From positions 1 to 10,162 of the forward strand of contig CALFXQ010000369.1 in assembly GCA_937958285.1 (NCBI GenBank): a DNA stretch of 10,162 nucleotides, in the 5' to 3' direction. This DNA comes from an uncultured Fusibacter sp. GTDB taxonomy: Bacteria > Bacillota > Clostridia > Peptostreptococcales > Acidaminobacteraceae. Both the position numbers and the translations under genes were made by a program. A model generated the notes under the pieces. It made no database searches. It had not been told where the DNA came from and saw only the letters and a list, made by a program, of their open reading frames with translations. Shown piece by piece: positions 1-5,728 of the stretch (positions within the stretch are counted from its first letter, which is position 1; every line of letters starts with the position of its first letter).

Positions 1-287
1 ATATTCGTCAATATGGCGAGCGCATGGCGATGAACACGCCCATTCAAGGTACTGCAGCAGATGTAATGAAGGTGGCCATGATAAAAGTGTTCCAAGCCTT
101 AGAGCATGCTGGTCTTAAGAGCCGTCTCATCTTGCAGGTTCACGATGAACTTATCGTCGATACTCTCGAGTGCGAAATAGATGCTGTGCAAGCTCTAGTT
201 GCCGAGGCCATGGAATCCGCCATGGATTTATCAGTACCTCTTAAAATAGACATGCATGTGGGCCGAAGCTGGTTCGATGCAAAATAA
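1..287 (+). CDS. polA: DNA polymerase I, C-terminal fragment (gene enters from the left)
   Basis: This is the last 94 residues of a family A DNA polymerase, read in the frame whose first full codon is base 3; the start lies outside the window. DNA polymerase I fills gaps and removes RNA primers during replication and repair. The fragment shows the end of the polymerase domain: the GERMAMN then TPIQGTAAD block typical of the fingers/palm junction, and QVHDELI, the family A motif C, whose His-Asp-Glu contributes a catalytic metal-binding aspartate. The chain ends normally in GRSWFDAK with stop TAA at 285-287. coaE follows 44 bp downstream on the same strand, an adjacency common in Clostridia, so the two are probably co-transcribed. 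Whether the missing part carries 5'-3' or 3'-5' exonuclease domains cannot be seen here. Confidence 0.96.
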   Translation, partial: IRQYGERMAMNTPIQGTAADVMKVAMIKVFQALEHAGLKSRLILQVHDELIVDTLECEIDAVQALVAEAMESAMDLSVPLKIDMHVGRSWFDAK

Positions 288-331
288 AAACGGGCATTCG
301 CCATGCGTTTGCCCATTGTAAGGAGACACCT

Positions 332-925
332 ATGAAAGTCATTGGACTCACCGGCGGTATAGCATCGGGAAAATCAACAGCATCTAGATACCTACTGCAG
401 AACGGATTGCCCGTACTCGATGCAGATCTAATGGCCAGGGAAGTTGTTCTTCCAGGCATGCCTGCGCTAGCAGAAATCGCAGCGGCCTTTGGTGATCAGG
501 TTATACTTATAACAGGTGAGCTCGACCGCAAGGCGCTAGGGGCCATTGTCTTTTCCGATGCCCAAGCGCTTTCGCGCCTCAACCGCATTATGCACCCACG
601 CATCTTAGAACGACTCGACGACGCACTCGAAGCTATCAAAGAGTCCAAGACCTATTCGGCAGTGATTATCGATGCTGCCTTGCTTTTAGAGGCAAACTGG
701 GATGTGATTGTCGACGATGTGTGGGTCATGCTGTCCGATGCCAACAACCAATGTCAGCGCCTTGTGGCACGCAGTGGCTACAGCGAATCGGAGGCCCAGC
801 GCATTATCGCCCACCAAATGCCTCAAGAAGAGAAAATGGTGCGAGCGCGGGTGTGGATCGACAACAATAAAAGCATTGCAGATCTGTACCACCAACTCGA
901 CGAACTGATTCTCACCATCACGTAA
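332..925 (+). CDS. coaE: Dephospho-CoA kinase
   Basis: This 197-residue protein should phosphorylate the 3'-hydroxyl of dephospho-CoA with ATP, the final cytosolic step of coenzyme A synthesis. The length is normal for CoaE (about 200). Visible signatures are the N-terminal P-loop GGIASGKST (residues 8-16), the DAD motif at 30-32 followed by MAREVV, the IMHPRI segment near residue 88 and the C-terminal RSGYSESEA block (147-155) that precedes the lid and the conserved D-N-N region near 177-179. The acidic-hydrophobic motif usually written D-x-P-L-L-F-E appears here as DAALLLE (114-120), so the proline is replaced, a mild departure. The start at 332 is fixed by AAGGAG at 320-325, six bases upstream. 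It lies 44 bp after polA and is probably in its operon. The convergent HAD gene ends only 8 bp beyond its stop, with no terminator visible between them. Confidence 0.96.
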   Translation: MKVIGLTGGIASGKSTASRYLLQNGLPVLDADLMAREVVLPGMPALAEIAAAFGDQVILITGELDRKALGAIVFSDAQALSRLNRIMHPRILERLDDALEAIKESKTYSAVIIDAALLLEANWDVIVDDVWVMLSDANNQCQRLVARSGYSESEAQRIIAHQMPQEEKMVRARVWIDNNKSIADLYHQLDELILTIT

Positions 926-933
926 AAAATCGA

Positions 934-1662
934 CTAGATATTCGACGCGTGAGGTGGTCTATGAACTTGCAGCACCCATAGCCCTGCATTGAGGGCAGCT
1001 TGTACACCAGCACAGGAGTCTTCGATCACGATCACATTCTCCGGTGGCAATTGCAAGTAATCCATGCATTTTAGGTAGATGTCAGGCGCGGGTTTATTGT
1101 GTCTGACATCTTTTGCTGTCACAATGTGAGAAAACAGACGCGTTAGTTTTAACATGTCGATTAATTTTTGCCCGTTGGAAGCGGCAGTGCCAATAGCGAG
1201 GGGTATGTTTTTTTCTTTTAATGATTCAATGAGTGCCAGTGCATCGGGGTAACACAAATCTTGCCTAGACGCTACGGCGCTTAAAAAGGACATATCTTTA
1301 GCTTGGCCGATTTGGTGGTGTATATCGGTGCTCAAGTGTGGTAGAAGCCCACTCAGCGCGGTTTTTCTACCGCGACTTTCGAAGTGTCTTTTATAATCGT
1401 CGTGGGTCAGTGTTAGACCATAGGGTTCAAGCACCTCTTTATAAGATGAGTAATGCTGATATTCAGTGTCTACGATCACCCCGTCTAGGTCAAATATAAC
1501 GCCCCGAATACCTAGTCCTGCACCTTCTGCGAGCAGTTCGTTGTAAATATTGTTCAGACTAAAGCAATGTAGGTGCTTTGGTTCGGAGCGCCATATTGAC
1601 TTTTCAGTATTTGGATATGCTTGTGATGCCTTTTGGTCTGCTGAGAATGGTTCATATAACAT
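934..1662 (-). CDS. HAD-superfamily hydrolase, beta-phosphoglucomutase-like subfamily
   Basis: A 242-residue haloacid dehalogenase (HAD) family protein, subfamily IA, of the kind that act as beta-phosphoglucomutases or sugar/nucleotide phosphatases. Motif I is FDLDGVIVDTE (Asp58 nucleophile, Asp60 acid/base), motif II is the threonine of IGTAAS (about residue 159), motif III is the lysine of HNKPAPD (Lys190) and motif IV is VIEDSCAGV (Glu213, Asp214), followed by the usual A-x-N-A-G turn. The cap region contains SRGRK (96-100). I place the start at 1662 because a strong AAGGAGG lies eight bases upstream at 1671-1677; an in-frame ATG at 1701 has no such signal. About 53 residues precede the HAD core and match no domain I recognise. 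The substrate cannot be read from sequence. The gene is alone on its strand, convergent with coaE and divergent from the tRNA cluster. Confidence 0.88.
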   Translation of the reverse strand: MLYEPFSADQKASQAYPNTEKSIWRSEPKHLHCFSLNNIYNELLAEGAGLGIRGVIFDLDGVIVDTEYQHYSSYKEVLEPYGLTLTHDDYKRHFESRGRKTALSGLLPHLSTDIHHQIGQAKDMSFLSAVASRQDLCYPDALALIESLKEKNIPLAIGTAASNGQKLIDMLKLTRLFSHIVTAKDVRHNKPAPDIYLKCMDYLQLPPENVIVIEDSCAGVQAALNAGLWVLQVHRPPHASNI

Positions 1663-1670
1663 ATGGCACG

Positions 1671-1677
1671 CCTCCTT
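1671..1677 (-). promoter_or_regulatory. Ribosome binding site that fixes the HAD gene start
   Basis: On the minus strand this reads AAGGAGG, followed by an eight-base spacer and ATG at 1662-1660. It is the best Shine-Dalgarno match near this gene. It supports starting at MLYEPF rather than at the ATG at 1701, which lies upstream of the site, or at a shorter HAD-core start. Confidence 0.8.
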
Positions 1678-1762
1678 CGTGAGCAAATCGCGCACTTTCA
1701 ATTAATCTACCACAGAAAAACGATAAAAAACAGCAATAATCCCACTAAATGCGAAAAAACCC

Positions 1763-1791
1763 TTGACGTGAGCCCATCTTAATGATAAATT
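1763..1791 (+). promoter_or_regulatory. Probable sigma-70 type promoter of the tRNA-Leu cluster
   Basis: TTGACG at 1763-1768 is followed after a 17-base spacer by TAAATT at 1786-1791. That is a good -35 and a moderate -10, with a few bases left before the first tRNA begins at 1804. TATATT at 1791-1796 is a better -10 match, but the spacing (22) would be too long. A promoter is expected here because the tRNAs run opposite to the HAD gene upstream. Inference from motif match only. Confidence 0.55.
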
Positions 1792-1803
1792 ATATTTTGT
1801 CAC

Positions 1804-1889
1804 GCGGATGTGGTGAAACGGCAGACACACTATCTTGAGGGGGTAGCGCTCTTATGGGCGTATGGGTTCAAATCCCATCATCCGCACCA
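1804..1889 (+). tRNA. tRNA-Leu(GAG), copy 1
   Basis: An 86-base class II tRNA with encoded CCA. The acceptor stem pairs GCGGATG with CATCCGC. The anticodon stem CTATC/GGTAG encloses the seven-base loop TTGAGGG, giving anticodon GAG at 1837-1839, which reads leucine codons CUC and CUU. The long variable arm (CGCTC, loop TTAT, GGGCG) is diagnostic of Leu/Ser/Tyr-type class II tRNAs, and the T-arm is ATGGG/CCCAT with loop TTCAAAT. A run of T follows at 1892-1899. An identical copy begins 49 bases downstream. Confidence 0.96.
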
Positions 1890-1938
1890 ACTCTTTTTTT
1901 ATTTAGACCTCAATCATTAAATCAAATTTATCCTTAAT

Positions 1939-2024
1939 GCGGATGTGGTGAAACGGCAGACACACTATCTTGAGGGGGTAGCGCTCTTATGGGCGTATGG
2001 GTTCAAATCCCATCATCCGCACCA
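1939..2024 (+). tRNA. tRNA-Leu(GAG), copy 2, identical to copy 1
   Basis: Base for base identical over all 86 positions to the tRNA at 1804-1889, including anticodon GAG (1972-1974), long variable arm and CCA end. The flanking DNA on either side is not alike between copies, so the identity stops at the gene borders. This suggests an old tandem duplication kept uniform by selection or gene conversion rather than a recent copy of a larger block. It is probably transcribed with its neighbours from the promoter in front of copy 1. Confidence 0.96.
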
Positions 2025-2065
2025 ATTTTAATTTCATGCAGTTTGGAGTGTGCTATAAGTCATAA

Positions 2066-2149
2066 GCGGTCGTGGTGAAATGGCAGACACGCTGTCTTCA
2101 GGTGGCAGTGAGGCAACTCGTGTGGGTTCGAGTCCCACCGACCGCACCA
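2066..2149 (+). tRNA. tRNA-Leu(CAG)
   Basis: An 84-base class II tRNA with encoded CCA. The acceptor stem pairs GCGGTCG with CGACCGC. The anticodon stem CTGTC/GGCAG encloses TTCAGGT, giving anticodon CAG at 2099-2101, specific for codon CUG. The variable arm is TGAG, GCAA tetraloop, CTCG; the T-arm is GTGGG/CCCAC with loop TTCGAGT. It differs from the two upstream tRNA-Leu(GAG) genes at many positions, so it is a separate isoacceptor. TGCTATAAG at 2051-2059 resembles an extended -10 and could give it its own start, but it lies very close to the gene and may be chance. Confidence 0.96.
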
Positions 2150-2177
2150 CATTACCTAAAATAATTGTTGCGCAGAT

Positions 2178-2200
2178 ACAACCATCAGGGTTGTTTTTTT
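2178..2200 (+). terminator. Intrinsic terminator after the tRNA-Leu cluster
   Basis: The stem ACAACC (2178-2183) pairs with GGTTGT (2189-2194) around a five-base loop and runs straight into a T tract to 2200; a second T run follows after one G. It lies about 30 bases past the last tRNA and insulates the cluster from the zinc operon. The stem is short, but the U tract is strong. Confidence 0.75.
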
Positions 2201-2310
2201 GTTTTTTGTCACTAAAAACAGCCACCTTCGCCGCTGATAGAGGTAAAGTTATATCGGTGTGCTATAGACATTGATTTTTTATTTTCATTGTGTCATACTG
2301 AGTATAGATA

Positions 2311-2327
2311 TTGCAAATCACTTGCAA
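2311..2327 (+). promoter_or_regulatory. Candidate operator (TTGCAA dyad) of the zinc uptake operon
   Basis: TTGCAA at 2311-2316 is repeated at 2322-2327 with a five-base spacer, forming a 17-bp element with two-fold symmetry. It sits just downstream of TATAGA (2303-2308), a possible -10, with TTTTCA (2282-2287) as a weak -35. A repressor bound here would cover the transcription start about 50 bases before znuA. Fur-family proteins bind palindromes of about this size as dimers, and a Fur-family gene ends this operon, so autoregulated zinc repression is a reasonable inference. The promoter assignment is weak. Confidence 0.4.
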
Positions 2328-2375
2328 AATTAAACCGCGCTTGTTTAAGACCAGAGCCGTTTATGGAGGAAGATT

Positions 2376-3428
2376 ATGAAAATCGTTTCAAGCAAAAGAA
2401 AGCGTCGACTTTTTAGTTTACTCATGGCCATAACCATGGCATTTTCAGGCTTTGCCACTGGGTGCCAGCCTCGTCCAGTAGATGCACCCACCCAAACAGA
2501 AGTAGAGAGCACAGTGGCGGCGGCCGAAACGGAAGCCCCTCAGGTAAAAACGCCAGCTCTAAAAGTATATGCGAGCATTTACCCAATTTACTATTTTGCT
2601 CAGCGCATTGGCGGTGATCGGTTGGCGCTTGCCCTTGTAATCCCGCCGGGAACAGATGCCCACGATTTTGAACCTAAAGCCAAACTCGTAGGTGATATGA
2701 CAACAGCAGATCTCATTCTATACAATGGACTAGGCCTTGAGCATTGGTCTGAGAACTTATTTACACAGCTACCAGATTCTGTTGCCAAAATAGAAACATC
2801 TAAGGGTATAGAAACCCATACTATCGAAGAGGCAGTAAGTGGTGAAGTACATGAACACGAACATGCAGATGAAGCTAAAGACGAAGAAGGTCATGACCAC
2901 ACAGGCTTGGACCCCCATATTTGGTTAGATCCCACAAAAGCATTGCAACAGGCCACGAACATTTATGAAGCCTTAAAAGCAGCAGATGCAGAAGGTGCAG
3001 CTCTTTATTCTGAAAACTTCGAACAGCTTAAAAAAGATATCGAGGCTCTTGATGCAACCTTCCAGGCGGAGCTTGCCAACTTTAAGAGAAGAGAAATCGT
3101 CGTTGGCCATGCGGCCTTTGGCTATTTAGCGGAACGCTATAATTTAAAGCAAATTGCAATCTCGGGCATTTCGCCACTAGAAGAGCCAAGTGCTGCCCAA
3201 CTTGGCGAGCTCACACACCTCGTTGAAGATCATAAGGTCACTACAATTTTCTACGAAACATTGGCAAGTACGAAGTTTTCTGAGGTGTTGGCTGCAGAAA
3301 CGGGTACAAAGACAGCAGTGTTAAATCCTCTAGAAGGTTTAACACAAGAAGATATCGATTCAGGTCAAGATTTTTTAAGCATTATGTTAAAAAATTTAGA
3401 AGCCATAAAAGCCGCACTTAAAGACTAA
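2376..3428 (+). CDS. znuA: Zinc ABC transporter substrate-binding lipoprotein
   Basis: A 350-residue cluster A-I (ZnuA/AdcA type) metal-binding lipoprotein that should capture Zn(II) outside the membrane and hand it to the ZnuB permease. A basic, hydrophobic signal peptide (residues 1-29) ends in the lipobox-like FATGC, making Cys30 the probable lipidated residue. The mature part begins with a Pro/Thr/Glu-rich linker. Expected metal ligands are His96 (AHDFEP), His181 (DPHIWLDP) and His245 (VVGHAAFGY), with the IFYE region (Glu294) further on. A histidine/acid-rich loop at about 159-175, just before the DPHIW motif, is characteristic of zinc rather than manganese receptors. GGAGGA at 2365-2370 supports the start. 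It is the first gene of znuA-znuC-znuB-zur. The gap to znuC is 43 bp, so one transcript is likely. Manganese specificity is possible but less likely given the His loop. Confidence 0.93.
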   Translation: MKIVSSKRKRRLFSLLMAITMAFSGFATGCQPRPVDAPTQTEVESTVAAAETEAPQVKTPALKVYASIYPIYYFAQRIGGDRLALALVIPPGTDAHDFEPKAKLVGDMTTADLILYNGLGLEHWSENLFTQLPDSVAKIETSKGIETHTIEEAVSGEVHEHEHADEAKDEEGHDHTGLDPHIWLDPTKALQQATNIYEALKAADAEGAALYSENFEQLKKDIEALDATFQAELANFKRREIVVGHAAFGYLAERYNLKQIAISGISPLEEPSAAQLGELTHLVEDHKVTTIFYETLASTKFSEVLAAETGTKTAVLNPLEGLTQEDIDSGQDFLSIMLKNLEAIKAALKD

Positions 3429-3471
3429 GCACGGCCATAAACAACTGGGAATAAAGGCAAAAGGGGAAAGT

Positions 3472-4311
3472 ATGAACGAACAAGCGACGCCCATGGGGCA
3501 ACCCATTATCACAGCAAATAAGATTTGGTTTAAATACGACCAAGAATACGTGCTCAAAGACGCGACACTTCAAATCAATCGCGGCGATTACATGGGGATT
3601 ATTGGGCCAAATGGGTCGTCTAAAAGTACGCTCATTAAGTTGATCCTCGGCATGCTCACCCCTCAGAATGGCGAAATTACCTTGTTTGGTCAGAGTCAGC
3701 AGCGCTTTAAAGATTGGCAGCGCATTGGCTATGTGGCACAAAAGGCCAATGCCTTTAACACCAGCTTTCCAGCAACGGTTAAAGAAGTGGTCGCAGCGAA
3801 CCTATTCTCAAAGGTGGGGCTCTTTAAACCCATCAAAAAAAGCCATCTCAAGGCCGTCGATGAAGCATTAGATGTGGTGGGCATGAAGGCGTTGAAAGAT
3901 CGATTGATTGGCCAACTGTCTGGTGGTCAGCAACAGAAGGTTTTTATCGCGAGGGCTTTAGTGAGCCAGCCTGAAGTGATTTTTCTAGATGAGCCTACAG
4001 TGGGCATCGATGCAGCCTCTCAGATTGAATTCTACGAGTTGTTAGACCACCTTAACAAAGTGCATCAAAAGACAATTGTGATGGTGTCACACGATATTGG
4101 CGTCATTACAGAGAAGGTCAGTCGAATAGCCTGTTTGGCAGATGCGACCATTGTAAGCCACGATGCGTGTTGCGCTGTGCCGGCGGTGACATTCTTAGAA
4201 GAAGTATATGGGGATCACATGAAACTTATGCTCCACAATCACGATCATAACCATAACCACGATCATAAACCTGCTATCGTAAAATTGCAGGAAGGAAGTG
4301 ATGTGTTATGA
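3472..4311 (+). CDS. znuC: Zinc ABC transporter ATP-binding protein
   Basis: A 279-residue ABC ATPase that powers the zinc importer from the cytoplasmic face. In order it shows Walker A GPNGSSKS (45-52), Q-loop Gln90 (YVAQK), signature LSGGQ (149-153), Walker B VIFLDEP with Asp173 and Glu174, the D-loop region near 180 and H-loop His207 (VSHD). The Walker A is unusual: the glycine that normally precedes the lysine is Ser50. Some Firmicute AdcC proteins are known to carry alanine there, so a small residue is tolerated in this branch. The tail contains alternating histidines (255, 257, 259, 261, 263, 265), a probable cytoplasmic metal-binding segment. The ribosome site AAGGGGA (3461-3467) supports ATG at 3472. 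The stop overlaps the znuB start by four bases (ATGA), indicating translational coupling. Confidence 0.93.
   Translation: MNEQATPMGQPIITANKIWFKYDQEYVLKDATLQINRGDYMGIIGPNGSSKSTLIKLILGMLTPQNGEITLFGQSQQRFKDWQRIGYVAQKANAFNTSFPATVKEVVAANLFSKVGLFKPIKKSHLKAVDEALDVVGMKALKDRLIGQLSGGQQQKVFIARALVSQPEVIFLDEPTVGIDAASQIEFYELLDHLNKVHQKTIVMVSHDIGVITEKVSRIACLADATIVSHDACCAVPAVTFLEEVYGDHMKLMLHNHDHNHNHDHKPAIVKLQEGSDVL
4240..4268 (+). repeat. Short in-frame repeat encoding the His-rich tail of ZnuC
   Basis: CACGATCATAA occurs at 4240-4250 and again at 4258-4268, a period of 18 bases (six codons), so the copies stay in frame. They encode alternating His-Asp/Asn residues. This suggests that the tail grew by local duplication. 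Confidence 0.6.
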
Positions 4312-5129
4312 GTTTATTTCTAGAAATGATGAGCTTTGAATTTATGCAAAGGGCCATGCTTGCAGGCGTGATTATTGGCTTAATCTGCCCCCTAATTGGT
4401 ATTTTTCTAGTACTAAGGCGCATGTCCATGATTGGAGATAGTCTCTCCCACGTGGCTCTTTCTGGGGTTGCAGCGGGCATGTTAACAGGCACTTACCCGG
4501 TGGCCATGGCACTAATCTTTTCTGTAGCTGCCGCACTGGCCATTGAGCGACTCAGGGAGAGTTTCGAAGAATACGCAGAGGTGGCAACGGCAATTGTATT
4601 GTCTGGCGGCATTGGTTTGGCAGTCGTGCTCATCAGCGTGGCAAAATCTTTTAATGCGAGCCTCTACAGTTATTTATTTGGAAGTATTACCACGGTGATG
4701 CCCCAAGATATTGGCTTGATTGTAGCACTTGGCATTGCTATTGTCTTTGCAGTTGCCCTGTTGTACAAAGAGATGTTCTATATCGCCTTCGACGACAATG
4801 CAGCGCGCCTTGCAGGCGTACCTGTCAAACGCATTAATTTGGTCTTTATTGTGATGATTGCAGCGACCATTACCTTGTCTATGCGCATTGTGGGCATACT
4901 CTTGGTTTCCTCTTTAATGGTATTACCCGTCGCAGCGGCCCTTCAACTTGCAAAGAGCTTTAAACAGGCAATGTGGTTATCGGTGCTGTTTGCACAGACT
5001 TCTGTGCTTATTGGCATGGTGATGGCTTACATTTACGAACTAGCCTCAGGTGGAACCATTGTCTTGGTTGCCATTGCTCAACTTTTACTCGTTCTATTCT
5101 CAAAGAAACTTCAGAAAATGCGAGGTTAA
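4308..5129 (+). CDS. znuB: Zinc ABC transporter permease
   Basis: A 273-residue polytopic membrane protein of the ABC-3 (ZnuB/MntB/TroC) permease family, forming the channel of the zinc importer with ZnuA outside and ZnuC inside. The sequence is mostly hydrophobic segments, by eye eight or so. It carries the family-typical RRMSMIGDSLSHVALSG stretch near residues 38-54, which probably contains the coupling segment facing the ATPase, and the late block MRIVGILLVSSLMVLPVAAA (about 187-206). Length is normal for the family. The start codon overlaps the znuC stop as ATGA; GAAGGAAG at 4291-4298 gives a ribosome site inside the znuC end. The next gene starts two bases after the stop codon, so all four genes of the operon are tightly packed. 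Confidence 0.93.
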   Translation: MSLFLEMMSFEFMQRAMLAGVIIGLICPLIGIFLVLRRMSMIGDSLSHVALSGVAAGMLTGTYPVAMALIFSVAAALAIERLRESFEEYAEVATAIVLSGGIGLAVVLISVAKSFNASLYSYLFGSITTVMPQDIGLIVALGIAIVFAVALLYKEMFYIAFDDNAARLAGVPVKRINLVFIVMIAATITLSMRIVGILLVSSLMVLPVAAALQLAKSFKQAMWLSVLFAQTSVLIGMVMAYIYELASGGTIVLVAIAQLLLVLFSKKLQKMRG

Positions 5130-5131
5130 AG

Positions 5132-5587
5132 ATGCACATGCACAAACGCGAAGAGCTTTTAGACCAGCTAAAAATTAACGGGTATAAAATTACAGAGCCA
5201 CGCCAAATGGTACTAGAGGTGCTATTGGCCAATCAAGATCGATTCCTCAGTGTCGATGCCATTTACACAGAAGTAAAGCGGCTTTTTCCACCGGTCAACA
5301 TGACCACTGTTTACAGAAATCTAGAGGCCCTCGAGACAATTGGAGTCTTAGATCGAACGCTTTTCGACAACCAAACAGCCTATTTCAAGTTGATTTGTCA
5401 AACCCATCACCACCATCATATGATATGTACCGGCTGTGGACGCATGACAGTGATTGACTTTTGTCCCTTGGAGGGCCTAAAGCGATTGGCTAAAAAAGAG
5501 CGCTTTTTAATTGAAGGACACCGTCTAGAAGTGTTTGGAAAATGTGAAAAGTGTATAAACCGCAAGCATGGCGGGGATTCACATTAG
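5132..5587 (+). CDS. zur: Fur-family transcriptional regulator, probably the zinc sensor Zur
   Basis: A 151-residue ferric-uptake-regulator family protein. The N-terminal winged helix includes YKITEPRQMVLEVL (18-31) and the recognition helix region NMTTVYRNLEALE (56-68). The C-terminal dimerisation domain has the His-rich HHHHHM (92-97), and two CxxC pairs, Cys99/Cys102 and Cys138/Cys141, that form the structural zinc site. Such proteins repress transport genes when loaded with metal. The family includes Fur, Zur and PerR; its place as last gene of a zinc transport operon argues for Zur, but sequence alone does not settle this. Start 5132 is chosen because GAGG (5122-5125), overlapping the znuB end, is six bases upstream; the ATG at 5138 would be twelve away. 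A long terminator hairpin follows 40 bp after the stop. Confidence 0.85.
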   Translation: MHMHKREELLDQLKINGYKITEPRQMVLEVLLANQDRFLSVDAIYTEVKRLFPPVNMTTVYRNLEALETIGVLDRTLFDNQTAYFKLICQTHHHHHMICTGCGRMTVIDFCPLEGLKRLAKKERFLIEGHRLEVFGKCEKCINRKHGGDSH

Positions 5588-5627
5588 CCCTAATACACAA
5601 CAGAGAAATAGTTCATTTATATAACGA

Positions 5628-5688
5628 AGAAGCCCTTTATTAGAGATAATCATTTCGTTATCTCCGCTTAAAAGGGCTTCTCTTTTAT
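5628..5688. terminator. Bidirectional terminator between zur and the M42 peptidase gene
   Basis: AGAAGCCCTTT (5628-5638) pairs perfectly with AAAGGGCTTCT (5671-5681), an 11-bp stem. Nested inside is GAGATAA (5643-5649) pairing with TTATCTC (5658-5664). A TTTT run follows on the plus strand (5683-5686). On the minus strand the same palindrome lies downstream of the M42 gene. It therefore probably stops both convergent transcripts. Confidence 0.85.
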
Positions 5689-5728
5689 CTTGCTTATTCA
5701 GTTGACTTAACAGAACAATCTTTGATTA

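Larger units (their letters stand above)
1804..2024 (+). repeat. Tandem direct repeat of an 86-bp tRNA gene
   Basis: Two perfect 86-bp copies (1804-1889 and 1939-2024) lie in direct orientation, offset by 135 bp, with an unrelated AT-rich 49-bp spacer. The spacer 1890-1938 holds only a T run and no other gene that I can see. Confidence 0.9.

Noticed and set aside
292..314. GGGCA/TGCCC inverted repeat between polA and coaE as a terminator
   Set aside because: Only five base pairs with a 13-base loop and no T tract; it lies just before the coaE ribosome site and the genes look co-transcribed.
1804..2024. Direct repeats as a CRISPR array or insertion-sequence ends
   Set aside because: The repeats are complete tRNA genes with perfect cloverleaf pairing; there are only two copies and no transposase or cas gene nearby.
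2034..2274. Small open frames on both strands across the third tRNA and the gap after it
   Set aside because: They run through tRNA-Leu(CAG) and its terminator, have no ribosome site and no recognisable domain.
3418..3741. Open frame of 107 codons on the minus strand at the start of znuC
   Set aside because: It is antisense to the znuC N-terminus and Walker A region and encodes nothing recognisable.
4973..5131. A longer Fur-family protein starting at 4973
   Set aside because: The extra 53 residues overlap znuB out of frame and are not Fur-like; a ribosome site and normal family length support 5132.
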